Positions 26,622-35,623 of a stretch of DNA of 64,000 nucleotides are shown here, in pieces. This stretch comes from an uncultured Bacteroidales bacterium (GTDB lineage: Bacteria; Bacteroidota; Bacteroidia; Bacteroidales; F082). Location: NCBI GenBank assembly GCA_900317155.1, contig ONFO01000003.1:1-64000 (forward strand), in the 5' to 3' direction. Positions within the stretch are counted from its first letter, which is position 1, and every line of letters starts with the position of its first letter. The notes under the pieces were generated by a model. That model was not told the origin of the DNA. It searched no databases and worked only from the letters and a program-made list of their open reading frames with translations. A program made the position numbers and the translations under genes.

Positions 26622-27965
26622 TTAGATGATACCTTGAGCCATCATGGCGTGGGCAACACGCATGAAGCCAGCGATGTTAGCACCCTTCACATAGTTGATG
26701 GTGCCATCGGCTTGCTTACCGTATTTCACGCACTGGTCGTAGATGTCGCTCATGATCTTCTTCAGCTTCTCATCAACTTCCTTAGCGGTCCAGTTGATGT
26801 GACCAGCGTTCTGGCAGATTTCAAGGCCAGAGGTGGCAACACCACCGGCGTTGACAGCCTTACCAGGACCGAACGGGATCTTGGCAGCTTGGAAAGCGGC
26901 AATGGCACCAGGTTGGCAACCCATGTTGGAGACTTCAGCCACATACTTCACGCCATTGGCGATCAGCATCTTGGCATCCTCTTCAGCCAGCTCGTTTTGG
27001 AAAGCGCAAGGCATAGCGATGTCGCACTTCACGCTCCAAGCCTTCTTGCCAGGGGTAAAGATAGCTTTGCCCGGGAACTTGTCGGCCATGTCCTGAACCT
27101 TGTTACGGTTCGAGGCACGCATGTCAAGCATGTAGTTAATCATCTCAGCGTTGATACCTTCGGGCAGTTCGCACACACCGTCAGGACCGCTGATAGCGAC
27201 CACCTTGGCACCGAATTCGCAAGCCTTCTGAGCAGCACCCCAAGCCACGTTACCGAAGCCAGAGAGGGCCACGCGCTTACCTTCGAGAGTGTCACCCTTC
27301 TCTTCCACCATGTGTTTCACATAGTAGACAGCGCCGAAACCAGTGGCCTCGGGACGCATGAGGGAACCACCCCAGCCGTAGCTCTTGCCAGTCAAAGCAC
27401 CAGTCGAGTGCTCACGAGCCAGCTTCTTGTACATACCGTACATGTAGCCAATCTCACGGCCACCAACACCAACGTCACCAGCAGGGCTGTCTTGGTCAGG
27501 ACCAATGTTGCGCCACAGTTCGTAGACGAAAGCTTGGCAGAAACGCATGATTTCAGCGTCGCTCTTTCCTGTAGGATCGAAGTCGGCACCACCCTTACCA
27601 CCGCCGAGAGGCAGGTTGGTCAAGCTGTTCTTGAAGATCTGTTCGAAGCCCAAGAACTTCAGCATTGACTCGTTTACTTTGGGGTGGAAGCGGAGACCAC
27701 CTTTGTAGGCGCCGAGGGCAGCATTGTACTGCACACGGTAGCCGAGGTTGACCTGGGTTTGACCTTTATCGTCAACCCACACAACGCGGAACTTGAAGAT
27801 ACGATCGGGCTCAACGATGCGCTCGACAATCTTAGCAGCCTCGAACTCGGGGTGCTTGTTGTATTCTTCTTCGATGGTTTCCAGGACTTCGCGAACGGCC
27901 TGTAAGTACTCATTTTCGCCCGGATGCTTGGCTTCCAGAGCGGTCATAATTTCATTGACTTTCAT
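26622..27965 (-). CDS. gdhA: NADP-type glutamate dehydrogenase
   Basis: The 447-residue hexameric-type enzyme interconverts glutamate and 2-oxoglutarate plus ammonia, a main ammonium-assimilation route in gut Bacteroidetes. The active-site stretch PLGGGKGGADFDP contains the catalytic lysine. VGGREIGYMYGMYK and the Rossmann-type VALSGFGNVAWGAA (coenzyme binding) are also visible. Length matches the class (about 445). An open frame extends upstream to 28127, but the start MKVNEIMTALEAKHP at 27965 is the usual N-terminus and sits about 66 bases after a TACCTTTG -7 box. The gene is monocistronic, with a strong terminator at 26566-26599. Confidence 0.96.
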   Translation of the reverse strand: MKVNEIMTALEAKHPGENEYLQAVREVLETIEEEYNKHPEFEAAKIVERIVEPDRIFKFRVVWVDDKGQTQVNLGYRVQYNAALGAYKGGLRFHPKVNESMLKFLGFEQIFKNSLTNLPLGGGKGGADFDPTGKSDAEIMRFCQAFVYELWRNIGPDQDSPAGDVGVGGREIGYMYGMYKKLAREHSTGALTGKSYGWGGSLMRPEATGFGAVYYVKHMVEEKGDTLEGKRVALSGFGNVAWGAAQKACEFGAKVVAISGPDGVCELPEGINAEMINYMLDMRASNRNKVQDMADKFPGKAIFTPGKKAWSVKCDIAMPCAFQNELAEEDAKMLIANGVKYVAEVSNMGCQPGAIAAFQAAKIPFGPGKAVNAGGVATSGLEICQNAGHINWTAKEVDEKLKKIMSDIYDQCVKYGKQADGTINYVKGANIAGFMRVAHAMMAQGII

Positions 27966-28030
27966 TTGTTTGACTTTAATTAAAGGTTTATTTGTTGTGT
28001 TTGAAAGTTTGCTGCTTATAGAAAGCGTTG

Positions 28031-28038
28031 CAAAGGTA
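28031..28038 (-). promoter_or_regulatory. -7 box of gdhA
   Basis: TACCTTTG on the minus strand matches TAnnTTTG and lies 66 bases upstream of the gdhA start, implying a leader of about 60 bases. Confidence 0.5.
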
Positions 28039-28092
28039 GTGTTTTTATTTGAACAATTTCCATTTTCTACAAAATATTTTCGTTTTCCTTGC

Positions 28093-28755
28093 TCACTCTC
28101 CAACATTTTGCGGGTCATTGTTTTCATAGACTACCTCTCCGCGCTCATATTCAACGATTTTTGTCACCCTACCGTCGGGGTTGTAATAGATTTCCTTTCC
28201 ATGCTTGAGATTGTCGACGTATGGGACTTCAAGACATTTGTAGCCTGATTCCTCGTAACAGATTTGCTTCCCTGTACCCATTTTGTATTCGGCCTTGCTC
28301 GCTAATGCACCACTCGGATAGAAAATGAACCATGAACCATCCATCATGCCATCGACATATTGCCCTTCTTGAAAGACTTGGCCGTTATCATACCACTTTT
28401 TTGATTCTCCATTGAGTTTGCCACAAGAATAATAATCTTTAGAAGACAAGCTACCAGCTTCAGAATAGATCATGCAAACACTATCTTGCACTCCTTTCTT
28501 ATACCAACGCTCCTCAGCCAATTGACCATTCTGATGCCACCGCATATACTGACCTTCCAAAGTGTCATCAACATACGATGCCTGGGTCTGTTTTTGACCG
28601 TTTGAGTCATACCAAGTACAAATACCATTGAGCCTACCGTCCACATAATGCAGCTCCGACTTCAGCTTGCCATTATCCCAATAGGATTTCTGTGAGCCAT
28701 CACGACAAGCAGCCACGACGACAATGACAAATACAATGAAACACCACTTTTTCAT
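28093..28755 (-). CDS. lipoprotein with MORN-type (YwqK-like) repeats
   Basis: The 220-residue product has a lipobox (VVVAACRDG) and about seven short repeats of the MORN_2 type found in 'YwqK-family antitoxin' annotations: SYWDNGKLKSE, TWYDSNGQKQ, RWHQNGQLAEE, KWYDNGQVFQEG, FYPSGALASKAE, YYNPDGRVTK. These repeats form beta-hairpin ladders; their function in Bacteroidetes lipoproteins is unknown, and the antitoxin label should not be taken as evidence. The start overlaps the stop of the LysM-protein gene as ATGA, so it is the third gene of the guaA operon. Confidence 0.82.
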   Translation of the reverse strand: MKKWCFIVFVIVVVAACRDGSQKSYWDNGKLKSELHYVDGRLNGICTWYDSNGQKQTQASYVDDTLEGQYMRWHQNGQLAEERWYKKGVQDSVCMIYSEAGSLSSKDYYSCGKLNGESKKWYDNGQVFQEGQYVDGMMDGSWFIFYPSGALASKAEYKMGTGKQICYEESGYKCLEVPYVDNLKHGKEIYYNPDGRVTKIVEYERGEVVYENNDPQNVGE

Positions 28756-31493
28756 TCGGCTGGTTTCTTAAAAGGCGAAAGCGGCTTCAGCTCAATCAAA
28801 TTCTTATCATACTGATAAACGCTCCAATACAAGTTTTCTTTACCATCTTGCTGTTCCGACTGTAAATAATTCTGATAATAGAAACGGTAGCTTGTGTGAA
28901 GCAACGGAACATCATGGCAATGCAGGCAATCTAAAATGCCATCACCATAGCGCATCAGAGCAGTGAGGAAATAGGTGGCAATGTCATACCCTTCAAAGGC
29001 GTATTTTTGGGGTTCGCAAAGATACCTGTTTCTAAAACGGAACACAAAACGTTTGGCTGCATTGCTTCGATAATCCACGAAGAAGTCATTGACATAAATT
29101 GCATTCATCTTCAACAGATTATCAACAAGCAATTTCTCGAATCTGGTCCAATCGGGGACACAAACCATAGTGATGGGGAAACGGTCGGCTTCTTTCGTCA
29201 AGGAGTTCAGCACCTGAGTGGCAAACACATTGTCGTCACCGTATGCGATAATCAGATTATCACGCACGCCTGAAAGCTGGGCTTTTGCCTTGCCAATATC
29301 ATCATAGGAATAACGTTTAACAGTATTGGTCATCACTACTTGATCCTTGTGGCCGTTTTGGAAATCGGAGGTTGAATACACTTGGCCTTCAACATCAACC
29401 GTAGGCACCATCTTGCTTCCCATCTCCATACGCTCGCTTTCATGTCGGGCATACCGCAAAAACTCATCACCTGAAACGGTGACTTCTTCATTCACAGCCA
29501 AGTTCAGATGATGTTCTAATTGATTCAGAAAAGCAGTGTCAGCATCTTTCTCTCTACTAATAATGAACACATTAGCATCACTATAATAGTTCCTGATCAG
29601 ATTCGAAATCGTAAGCACCTGCCCAACATCGCCAGGTTTCACCTTGACCACATTAGGATTATCCTCTATAACAGAGCTACGGTTTGAAAGAGGGTTCACC
29701 ACAGGAATGCCATGGGCCTTCGCATATTCTTCCACAACGTTGAACGACTTTCCAAAGAAAGGTCCCACAATCAAGTCGAAGTCTTTGCCTTCAATCTGTG
29801 TAACAGCCTGATGTGCTGACGAGACATTATCCGTCACGTCAATAACCGTAAGATCAAGTTTCAGGCCTTCGTTGTCCCTCAGCGACTCAGCCGCCATCAT
29901 AAAACCTTCATAAAACTGCAAGAACGACATGGAACGTCCTTTTGCCGATTTCGCAGCTTTAGTCTTAGAGACCTCAATATTGTCAACATCATAAAGATAA
30001 AGCGGGATCATCAGCGCCACTTTGTAGCGCTTATAGGCGTTTTCCGGATCAATCCTGCACTCAGGCACATCATACGGCAACTCACCTATCAGAGGTTTTT
30101 GCGGCTTTTCCACAGCGGAAGGAGTTTCAATTTCTTCTTCCTCTTCTAGGACAACATCGTTGGATTCCACAATTATCTGAACAGGATCTATTGGAATCAA
30201 CACCACCTGATTTTCGAACACATGGGAGCCCACCGAAACATTCATGACCCTAAAATCGCTTTCCATCACCTTCCAGCGCTTCAACAACGAACTCGTACGC
30301 TCGCTGTACTCCACTTTATGGACGATATAGTCATTCAAATTCTGAATATCGGGCAAAAGTATCTCTGTCCCTGCAGAAGGATAATTGGTCAGGCCTGGAT
30401 TAATCGCCTTAAAATCAGCTACGTCAATGCCAAACTTTTTGGCAATATCATACAAATCCTCTCCTTTCTGAACGACATAATGACTTCCGGCTTTCATCAC
30501 AATGGGGGCTTTTGCAGGCGCTTGAGTCGGCTCCACAATGGATTCTTCCATTGAAGTAATCTCTGGTTCCTCTACGGATTCGGCTTCAGGTTCTACTTCC
30601 TGCACTACAATAGGTTCAGCCTCGGGCTCTTCAATGGGTTCCTCCTCCTGCACAACCACAGGCTCCTCTAAAGGTTCAGCGACAGGTTCCTTATCCAGTT
30701 CTTCAATAGTTATTGCCACAGGAGTTGGTTCTTCTTTAAGTTCCACAACAGGCTCTTCTTTTTGCACCACTGCTGGTTTCTCCGAAGGTTCCTCTACTGG
30801 TTCCTTTACCGGTTCCTCTACTGGTTCCTCTACTGGTTCTGCAATGGGCTTCACTTCAGTTGCAATTTCAGGTTCAGCCACAGGTTCTTGTATATCACGA
30901 ACGGGAATGCCAATGACAAATCCGACCTTCAGGCCATCTTTCACCTCCGGATTGAGCCTCTCAATTTCCTCAATAGTGACTTGATAAGCCTTTGAAATAG
31001 CATACAAGGTTTGGCCCGACTTCACGTAATGCAAATAGTATTGCTTGCCTCCTATCTTGGTGATTTCCTTTGAGCGCTCAATTTCCACATAGTCCTTGTC
31101 AATTTCAGACAACGCCTCTGATTTTGGAGATGGTTCATCTTTTTTTTCCGCTTGAGGGGTGGAAACTATTACTTTAGGCGACTCAACTTGCTCAGCTTGG
31201 GACTCATTATTCAAACGCACAGGAATACCGATAACATAGCCGACCTTCAAGCCTTCTTTCAATTCCGGATTCAATCGCTCAATCTCCTCAACTGAAACCT
31301 GGTAGACTTGTGAAATGCCCCACAAAGTTTGACCTGATTTCACATGGTGCATATAGTAATCCTTCCCTCCTACTCTAACAATCTCAGTAGAACGCTCTAT
31401 CTGCACCTGAGCCTGAGCATTAGGCATGCCAAAAAAAAGTCCAAATAAGAAAAGGACAATAAAAATCCATTTGATTTTCATACTGTTATTCAT
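28752..31493 (-). CDS. LysM protein fused to a periplasmic-binding-protein domain
   Basis: The 913-residue product has a signal peptide (to about residue 28, AQAQ). Two clear LysM domains (about 45-92 and 140-190, each SGQTL..IS..YQV...EIERLNPE) and a third (about 340-385, GEDLYDIAKKFGI) follow, with a weaker fourth after it. Between the second and third lies a long Glu/Pro/Val-rich stretch (about 200-335) of EEPV-type repeats. The C-terminal half (490-913) has the fold I substrate-binding shape (VALMIPLYLYD, FDLIVGPFFGKS, VVNPLSNRSS, FAFEGYD-like YAFEGYDIATY), as in leucine-binding proteins. It probably sits on peptidoglycan in the periplasm. It begins 11 bases after guaA; MKIKW at 31481 is an alternative start. 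Confidence 0.87.
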   Translation of the reverse strand: MNNSMKIKWIFIVLFLFGLFFGMPNAQAQVQIERSTEIVRVGGKDYYMHHVKSGQTLWGISQVYQVSVEEIERLNPELKEGLKVGYVIGIPVRLNNESQAEQVESPKVIVSTPQAEKKDEPSPKSEALSEIDKDYVEIERSKEITKIGGKQYYLHYVKSGQTLYAISKAYQVTIEEIERLNPEVKDGLKVGFVIGIPVRDIQEPVAEPEIATEVKPIAEPVEEPVEEPVKEPVEEPSEKPAVVQKEEPVVELKEEPTPVAITIEELDKEPVAEPLEEPVVVQEEEPIEEPEAEPIVVQEVEPEAESVEEPEITSMEESIVEPTQAPAKAPIVMKAGSHYVVQKGEDLYDIAKKFGIDVADFKAINPGLTNYPSAGTEILLPDIQNLNDYIVHKVEYSERTSSLLKRWKVMESDFRVMNVSVGSHVFENQVVLIPIDPVQIIVESNDVVLEEEEEIETPSAVEKPQKPLIGELPYDVPECRIDPENAYKRYKVALMIPLYLYDVDNIEVSKTKAAKSAKGRSMSFLQFYEGFMMAAESLRDNEGLKLDLTVIDVTDNVSSAHQAVTQIEGKDFDLIVGPFFGKSFNVVEEYAKAHGIPVVNPLSNRSSVIEDNPNVVKVKPGDVGQVLTISNLIRNYYSDANVFIISREKDADTAFLNQLEHHLNLAVNEEVTVSGDEFLRYARHESERMEMGSKMVPTVDVEGQVYSTSDFQNGHKDQVVMTNTVKRYSYDDIGKAKAQLSGVRDNLIIAYGDDNVFATQVLNSLTKEADRFPITMVCVPDWTRFEKLLVDNLLKMNAIYVNDFFVDYRSNAAKRFVFRFRNRYLCEPQKYAFEGYDIATYFLTALMRYGDGILDCLHCHDVPLLHTSYRFYYQNYLQSEQQDGKENLYWSVYQYDKNLIELKPLSPFKKPAE

Positions 31494-31504
31494 TTCTTAT
31501 ATGT

Positions 31505-33079
31505 TTATTCCCATTCAATAGTCGCAGGTGGTTTTGACGAGATGTCATAGCAAACGCGATTCACGCCTTTCACCTTATTAATAATGTCATTGGAAACCTT
31601 GGCCATAAAATCGTACGGCAAATGTACCCAATCGGCAGTCATGCCATCGGTAGAGATGACCGCACGGAGGGCGATGGTGTATTCATAGCTTCTCTCATCA
31701 CCCATCACGCCGACCGACTTCACAGGAAGCAAGATGGTTCCAGCTTGCCAGATGCTGTCGTATAGATTGTCAGCCATCTCGTTAGGATAGGATGCGCTTG
31801 GAAGGTCACAAGGCCAATTGCGCAACCCTTTGATGAAGATGTCGTCGGCCTCGCGAAGAATAGCAAGCTTCTCTTCTGTGACTTCACCCAAAATACGGAT
31901 CCCCAAACTCGGCCCAGGGAAAGGATGCCTTCCAATCAGTTCGCGCTTGATGCCCAAAGCACGACCCACACGGCGCACCTCGTCCTTGAACAAGGAACGC
32001 AAGGGCTCCACAATCTTCAAATTCATCTTCTCGGGCAAGCCACCCACATTATGATGCGACTTGATCTTGCAGCTCGGCCCATTCACGCTCACACTCTCAA
32101 TCACATCAGGATAAATGGTGCCCTGCGCCAGCCAGCGGGCGCCTTCAATCTTTTGAGCCTCTGCGTCAAACACTTCAATAAATGTGGAACCAATGGCCTT
32201 GCGTTTGGCCTCAGGGTCGGTGACACCTTTCAGTTTCTCGAGGAACAAATGTCCGGAATGGACACCTATCACGTTCAGTCCCATCTCCTTATAGGAGTCA
32301 AGGACATCTTCAAACTCATTCTTGCGCAGCAAACCATTATCCACAAAAATACAAGTCAGGTGCTGACCTATCGCCTTGTTGAGAAGTACGGCTGCCACTG
32401 TGCTGTCAACTCCACCAGAGAGACCAAGAATGACCTTGTCGTCACCCAATTGTTTTCTCAGGCTTGCCACCGTGTTGTCGATGAACGAGTCGGGCGTCCA
32501 GTCGCCCTTGCAGCCACAGATGCCCAAAGCGAAATTGGACAATATCTGCGGGCCTTCTTTCGTGTGGTACACTTCAGGATGGAACTGCACTGCATAGGTA
32601 TCCTCACCCTCAATCTTGTAGGCAGCATTCTCCACGTCGTCGGTCGAGGCGATAATTCTCGCTCTTTCAGGGAGTTTAGCAATGGTATCGCCATGACTCA
32701 TCCATACCTGAGAAGTCTTACTCACCCCTTTAAACAAAGGAGATTGCTCATCTACCACTGTCAGCATGGCACGTCCATATTCACGGGCGATGGAGCCGTT
32801 GACCTCACCGCCATAATGATGCGAGATGAACTGCGCGCCATAGCAAATGCCCAACAATGGCAGCCTCCCCTTAATCCCTTCAAGATTAACATATGGTGCT
32901 TTCTCATCGCGCACCGAGAAAGGACTTCCGCTGAGAATCACGCCTTTAACATTAGGACCAATGTCGGGAATCTTGTTGTATGGATGGATTTCGCAATAAA
33001 CATTCAGTTCACGGAGGCGACGTCCGATTAGTTGAGTCACCTGTGAGCCAAAGTCAAGAATGAGGATCATTTCTTGCAT
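31505..33079 (-). CDS. guaA: GMP synthase (glutamine-hydrolysing)
   Basis: The 524-residue two-domain enzyme makes GMP from XMP, ATP and glutamine, the last step of guanine nucleotide synthesis. The N-terminal class I amidotransferase domain has the nucleophile in GICYGAQF and the His/Glu pair in VQFHPEVYH. The C-terminal domain has the PP-loop [14 protein letters not shown] and the C-terminal dimerisation domain ending KPPATIEWE. The start at [13 protein letters not shown] (33079) matches the usual N-terminus; the frame is open a little further to 33097. It heads an operon with the LysM and MORN genes, with a mirrored promoter element at 33088-33139. Confidence 0.97.
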   Translation of the reverse strand: MQEMILILDFGSQVTQLIGRRLRELNVYCEIHPYNKIPDIGPNVKGVILSGSPFSVRDEKAPYVNLEGIKGRLPLLGICYGAQFISHHYGGEVNGSIAREYGRAMLTVVDEQSPLFKGVSKTSQVWMSHGDTIAKLPERARIIASTDDVENAAYKIEGEDTYAVQFHPEVYHTKEGPQILSNFALGICGCKGDWTPDSFIDNTVASLRKQLGDDKVILGLSGGVDSTVAAVLLNKAIGQHLTCIFVDNGLLRKNEFEDVLDSYKEMGLNVIGVHSGHLFLEKLKGVTDPEAKRKAIGSTFIEVFDAEAQKIEGARWLAQGTIYPDVIESVSVNGPSCKIKSHHNVGGLPEKMNLKIVEPLRSLFKDEVRRVGRALGIKRELIGRHPFPGPSLGIRILGEVTEEKLAILREADDIFIKGLRNWPCDLPSASYPNEMADNLYDSIWQAGTILLPVKSVGVMGDERSYEYTIALRAVISTDGMTADWVHLPYDFMAKVSNDIINKVKGVNRVCYDISSKPPATIEWE

Positions 33080-33087
33080 AAACAAAA

Positions 33088-33139
33088 TTTTTGGCAAAAA
33101 TAGGACTTTTTCTCAAAAAAGTCCTATTTTTGCCAAAAA
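33088..33139. promoter_or_regulatory. perfect inverted repeat carrying mirrored -7 boxes for guaA and prsW
   Basis: Two 24-bp arms (33088-33111 and 33116-33139) are perfect inverted copies separated by only four bases. Each arm holds TATTTTTG: 33125-33132 on the plus strand facing the PrsW-like gene, and 33095-33102 on the minus strand facing guaA. Predicted transcript starts would leave leaders of only about 10-15 bases on each side. A terminator is unlikely because both neighbouring genes diverge from it. Confidence 0.7.
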
Positions 33140-33150
33140 GAATCCGACAT

Positions 33151-33948
33151 ATGTTATATTACTTACTCCTATTTGGCATTGCCATCCTTCCCGTCATTAT
33201 ATTAATGGTTTACATATACCACCAAGACAAGTATCAAAAAGAACCCATTAAAACACTTGCGAAAGCATTTATTGGCGGCATGATTGCCATTGCCTTAGAC
33301 ATTCTCATTGTCACTGGGATACAGTACTTGGCGGGCGATAGTGCCATTACCAAAACCGTTTTTTTCAGTGCTTTCCTCGAAGCGGGCATACCAGAGGAGT
33401 TCTCCAAATTCCTCATTTTCATGTTGTTCATCTGGCGCGACATGAACTTTGATGAATACTTCGACGGCATCGTCTATGCCACTTTCATCGGATTGGGATT
33501 CGCCTGTGTGGAAAACATCGAATACGTCTTCATGTTTGGCTTCGGTACTGGTGTGGTGAGAGCCTTGCTCTCCGTGCCTGGGCATTTCCTTTTTGGCGTA
33601 GTGATGGGTTACTTCCTCTCGATGGCAAAGTTCCATCCCGAAAAACGCGGCACCTACTTGATTTCGGGTCTTTTGTTGGCCATGATAGCCCACGGCCTGT
33701 TCGATTGGTTGTTGATGGTAAGTTCAGCCTTGGGAGCAGGTCTTGGAAGCATTCTGTATTTTGTGTTCCTTTGGGGTGACTTCAAGTTGTGGAAACTCGG
33801 GTTAAAGTACATCAACAAGCAGCAAGCAAATTCGCGGAGACAAGCCCAAGAAGCCGCTCTCCAAGATGTGGAAAAACAAATCAATTCCGGCTTAAACTAC
33901 GACTCAGAATACAGAAAAATCGACTGGAACGCAGGCGACAAATGGTAA
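33151..33948 (+). CDS. PrsW-family membrane protease
   Basis: The 265-residue protein is predicted to have about seven membrane segments, beginning MLYYLLLFGIAILPVIILMV. It carries PrsW-family marks (PF13367): the first glutamate pair in AGIPEEFSKF (EExxK-like), GFACVENIEYV, the histidine motif PGHFLFGVVMGY and AHGLFDWLL. PrsW in Bacillus cleaves an anti-sigma factor; Bacteroidetes homologues mostly lack known substrates. No sigma or anti-sigma gene is adjacent. A start at MLYY (33151) is chosen because the predicted -7 box is at 33125-33132; a TTG start at 33091 would lie inside the inverted repeat. Confidence 0.85.
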   Translation: MLYYLLLFGIAILPVIILMVYIYHQDKYQKEPIKTLAKAFIGGMIAIALDILIVTGIQYLAGDSAITKTVFFSAFLEAGIPEEFSKFLIFMLFIWRDMNFDEYFDGIVYATFIGLGFACVENIEYVFMFGFGTGVVRALLSVPGHFLFGVVMGYFLSMAKFHPEKRGTYLISGLLLAMIAHGLFDWLLMVSSALGAGLGSILYFVFLWGDFKLWKLGLKYINKQQANSRRQAQEAALQDVEKQINSGLNYDSEYRKIDWNAGDKW

Positions 33949-34051
33949 ATTTCCATTCGTAATCCAACCAAAAAGTTTGTAATCAGAATCCGCATAAACC
34001 TGATTATCAATTTCATCTTTTCATAAAAGTTTGTAAAGCCTTGACAAAATG

Positions 34052-34081
34052 TTTGGGCAATAGGCAGAAGTCGTAATTTTG
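34052..34081 (+). promoter_or_regulatory. promoter of the 34108-35523 gene pair
   Basis: TTTG (34052-34055) and TAATTTTG (34074-34081) are separated by 18 bases, close to the Bacteroidetes consensus. The start codon follows 27 bases later. Confidence 0.55.
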
Positions 34082-34107
34082 CACCATCAAACCAAATACG
34101 TTACGTC

Positions 34108-34911
34108 ATGAGAAAAAAGCTTTTCCTTTGGTCGTGCCTGCTTATGCTGACTAGCACGGCAACAATGGCTCAAGAAACTGAGCCGAAAGATGGTTGGCAC
34201 CACAATCTGTATGTGGAATTGGGGCCGAAATTCACTGCCCATCTCTCGCCCAACCTCGAACCTTTCAGGCCAACAGGCGGCTATGGTGCTTTCATCAATG
34301 TTGACAGCCATATGAGAACTTGGCAAGGTTCATTCCGCTATGAAATCGTCAGTCCCAATTATCATTGGGCTTTACGCACAGGTGTGCAATATAGTTTCAA
34401 CTACAAACGCATCGGCTACAAACAAGCCGAAGAGAAATTCCATCCTGCAGGCTATGTCGATTACCAATGGTATTATTTCGAAGTGGACAACGAGCAGCAG
34501 CTGGAATACCTAAAAGTAAAAGGCCTTGAGCAGCACTCCCACTACCTTGGCATCCCAATCGAACTCCGCTATTATTTCAACTCCGGCCTCGAAACCTTCA
34601 GGATGTACCTAGCCGCCGAAGCCGATGTTGACTTCCTTGTTGGCAACCGCAACAAGGTGAATTTCCTCAACAAGGACGGCATGGCACCTTTCGCGGGGCA
34701 GGTCACATCAAAGTACGCCAATCCCGACCCGATGAATGCTTCTACCTACTTTGGCGCAGGTTTCCAAGTGGGCGACCTCAACGGCATAGGCGTGGGCTTC
34801 AATTGGCTCGTCCATCTCTTTGAAATCAACGGCTCTACCGGCATGTTGCCCACCAAACCGAAATTCGCCGGGAGCAAGTTGCAAATCGAATTAGTCATCC
34901 CATTAAAATAA
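34108..34911 (+). CDS. outer membrane beta-barrel protein
   Basis: The 267-residue product has a signal peptide (cleaved near ATMAQ) and alternating aromatic-rich strands: NLYVELGPKFTAHL, WQGSFRYEIV, WALRTGVQYSFNYKR, HYLGIPIELRYYF, FRMYLAAEADVDF and a final LQIELVIPLK. These are typical of small outer-membrane barrels; no specific family is recognised. It precedes a lipoprotein gene by six bases, so the two probably work together in the outer membrane. Confidence 0.75.
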   Translation: MRKKLFLWSCLLMLTSTATMAQETEPKDGWHHNLYVELGPKFTAHLSPNLEPFRPTGGYGAFINVDSHMRTWQGSFRYEIVSPNYHWALRTGVQYSFNYKRIGYKQAEEKFHPAGYVDYQWYYFEVDNEQQLEYLKVKGLEQHSHYLGIPIELRYYFNSGLETFRMYLAAEADVDFLVGNRNKVNFLNKDGMAPFAGQVTSKYANPDPMNASTYFGAGFQVGDLNGIGVGFNWLVHLFEINGSTGMLPTKPKFAGSKLQIELVIPLK

Positions 34912-34917
34912 CCAGCC

Positions 34918-35523
34918 ATGAAAAAACTCATCATTATAGCAGCGGCGCTCCTCGCCATGACAGCCTGCTCAAAATCAGACTTTAAGCAAACCCAATACAT
35001 CGACGACCCCGACTATCCCGGATTGCCCATCTATTCCGAAATGGGTTACAACACTTTCGGTGCTTACATCAACGAACAAGCGTTCAACGTTTCGTATGAG
35101 CACAGCCGACCATTCTACCTCGTTGCCGACCGCGATAAACTGACCATGACCCTTTACGGGCAGGACTATCGCAACAACCTGAATATGGTCTTCACCCTGC
35201 CGATTGATTCCACCTATCATTTGGAAGACTACCATAGTCTCCTTGCCTTAGACGGAAAGAGCTTCACAATCGACACGACTTCAACGAGTTGCAATATCAG
35301 ATTCGAAGGCTATTATACTCCTGAAATTGAGAGCATTTACAGTGGTTACATCAAATTCGAAAAGGTGCAGCAAGTCATTGTGGACAAGCAAGATGCCGAG
35401 GTGGTCGTCTCAGGCAAGTTCCAATTCCGCGCCTTTACCCACAATGGCACCCGTATCGATGTGACGGGCGGTCGCTTCGACTTAGGCGTTGACAATGCCA
35501 ATTTTGTGAATTTCAGAAGATAA
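34918..35523 (+). CDS. putative lipoprotein
   Basis: The 201-residue product starts MKKLIIIAAALLAMTACSKSD with a clear lipobox (LAMTAC, lipidated Cys17). The mature part is soluble and mostly beta, with no recognised domain. It lies six bases downstream of the barrel gene and is followed by a strong terminator at 35544-35593, so the pair is a two-gene operon. Function is unknown. Confidence 0.8.
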   Translation: MKKLIIIAAALLAMTACSKSDFKQTQYIDDPDYPGLPIYSEMGYNTFGAYINEQAFNVSYEHSRPFYLVADRDKLTMTLYGQDYRNNLNMVFTLPIDSTYHLEDYHSLLALDGKSFTIDTTSTSCNIRFEGYYTPEIESIYSGYIKFEKVQQVIVDKQDAEVVVSGKFQFRAFTHNGTRIDVTGGRFDLGVDNANFVNFRR

Positions 35524-35543
35524 CGGTGTCATAACCTTTTTTT

Positions 35544-35593
35544 GAAGTTGTTTTTGAATTTGTTGCCGACAATTCAAAAACAACTTCTTTTTT
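35544..35593 (+). terminator. intrinsic terminator of the barrel-lipoprotein operon
   Basis: Perfect 17-bp arms GAAGTTGTTTTTGAATT (35544-35560) and its complement (35571-35587) are followed by six T residues (35588-35593). The -7 box of ychF begins two bases later. Confidence 0.92.
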
Positions 35594-35594
35594 G

Positions 35595-35602
35595 TATCTT
35601 TG
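35595..35602 (+). promoter_or_regulatory. -7 box of ychF abutting the upstream terminator
   Basis: TATCTTTG matches TAnnTTTG and lies 22 bases before the ychF start. The region where a -33 box would be is occupied by the right arm of the terminator hairpin. Confidence 0.5.
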
Positions 35603-35623
35603 CACCATCAAAATCATAACACT

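Noticed and set aside
27966..28127. 54-codon N-terminal extension of gdhA
   Set aside because: The extension crosses the -7 box at 28031-28038 and does not resemble glutamate dehydrogenases.
28093..28755. Toxin-antitoxin system from the YwqK-like repeats
   Set aside because: No toxin gene is adjacent and the protein is a lipoprotein; the family label is only historical.
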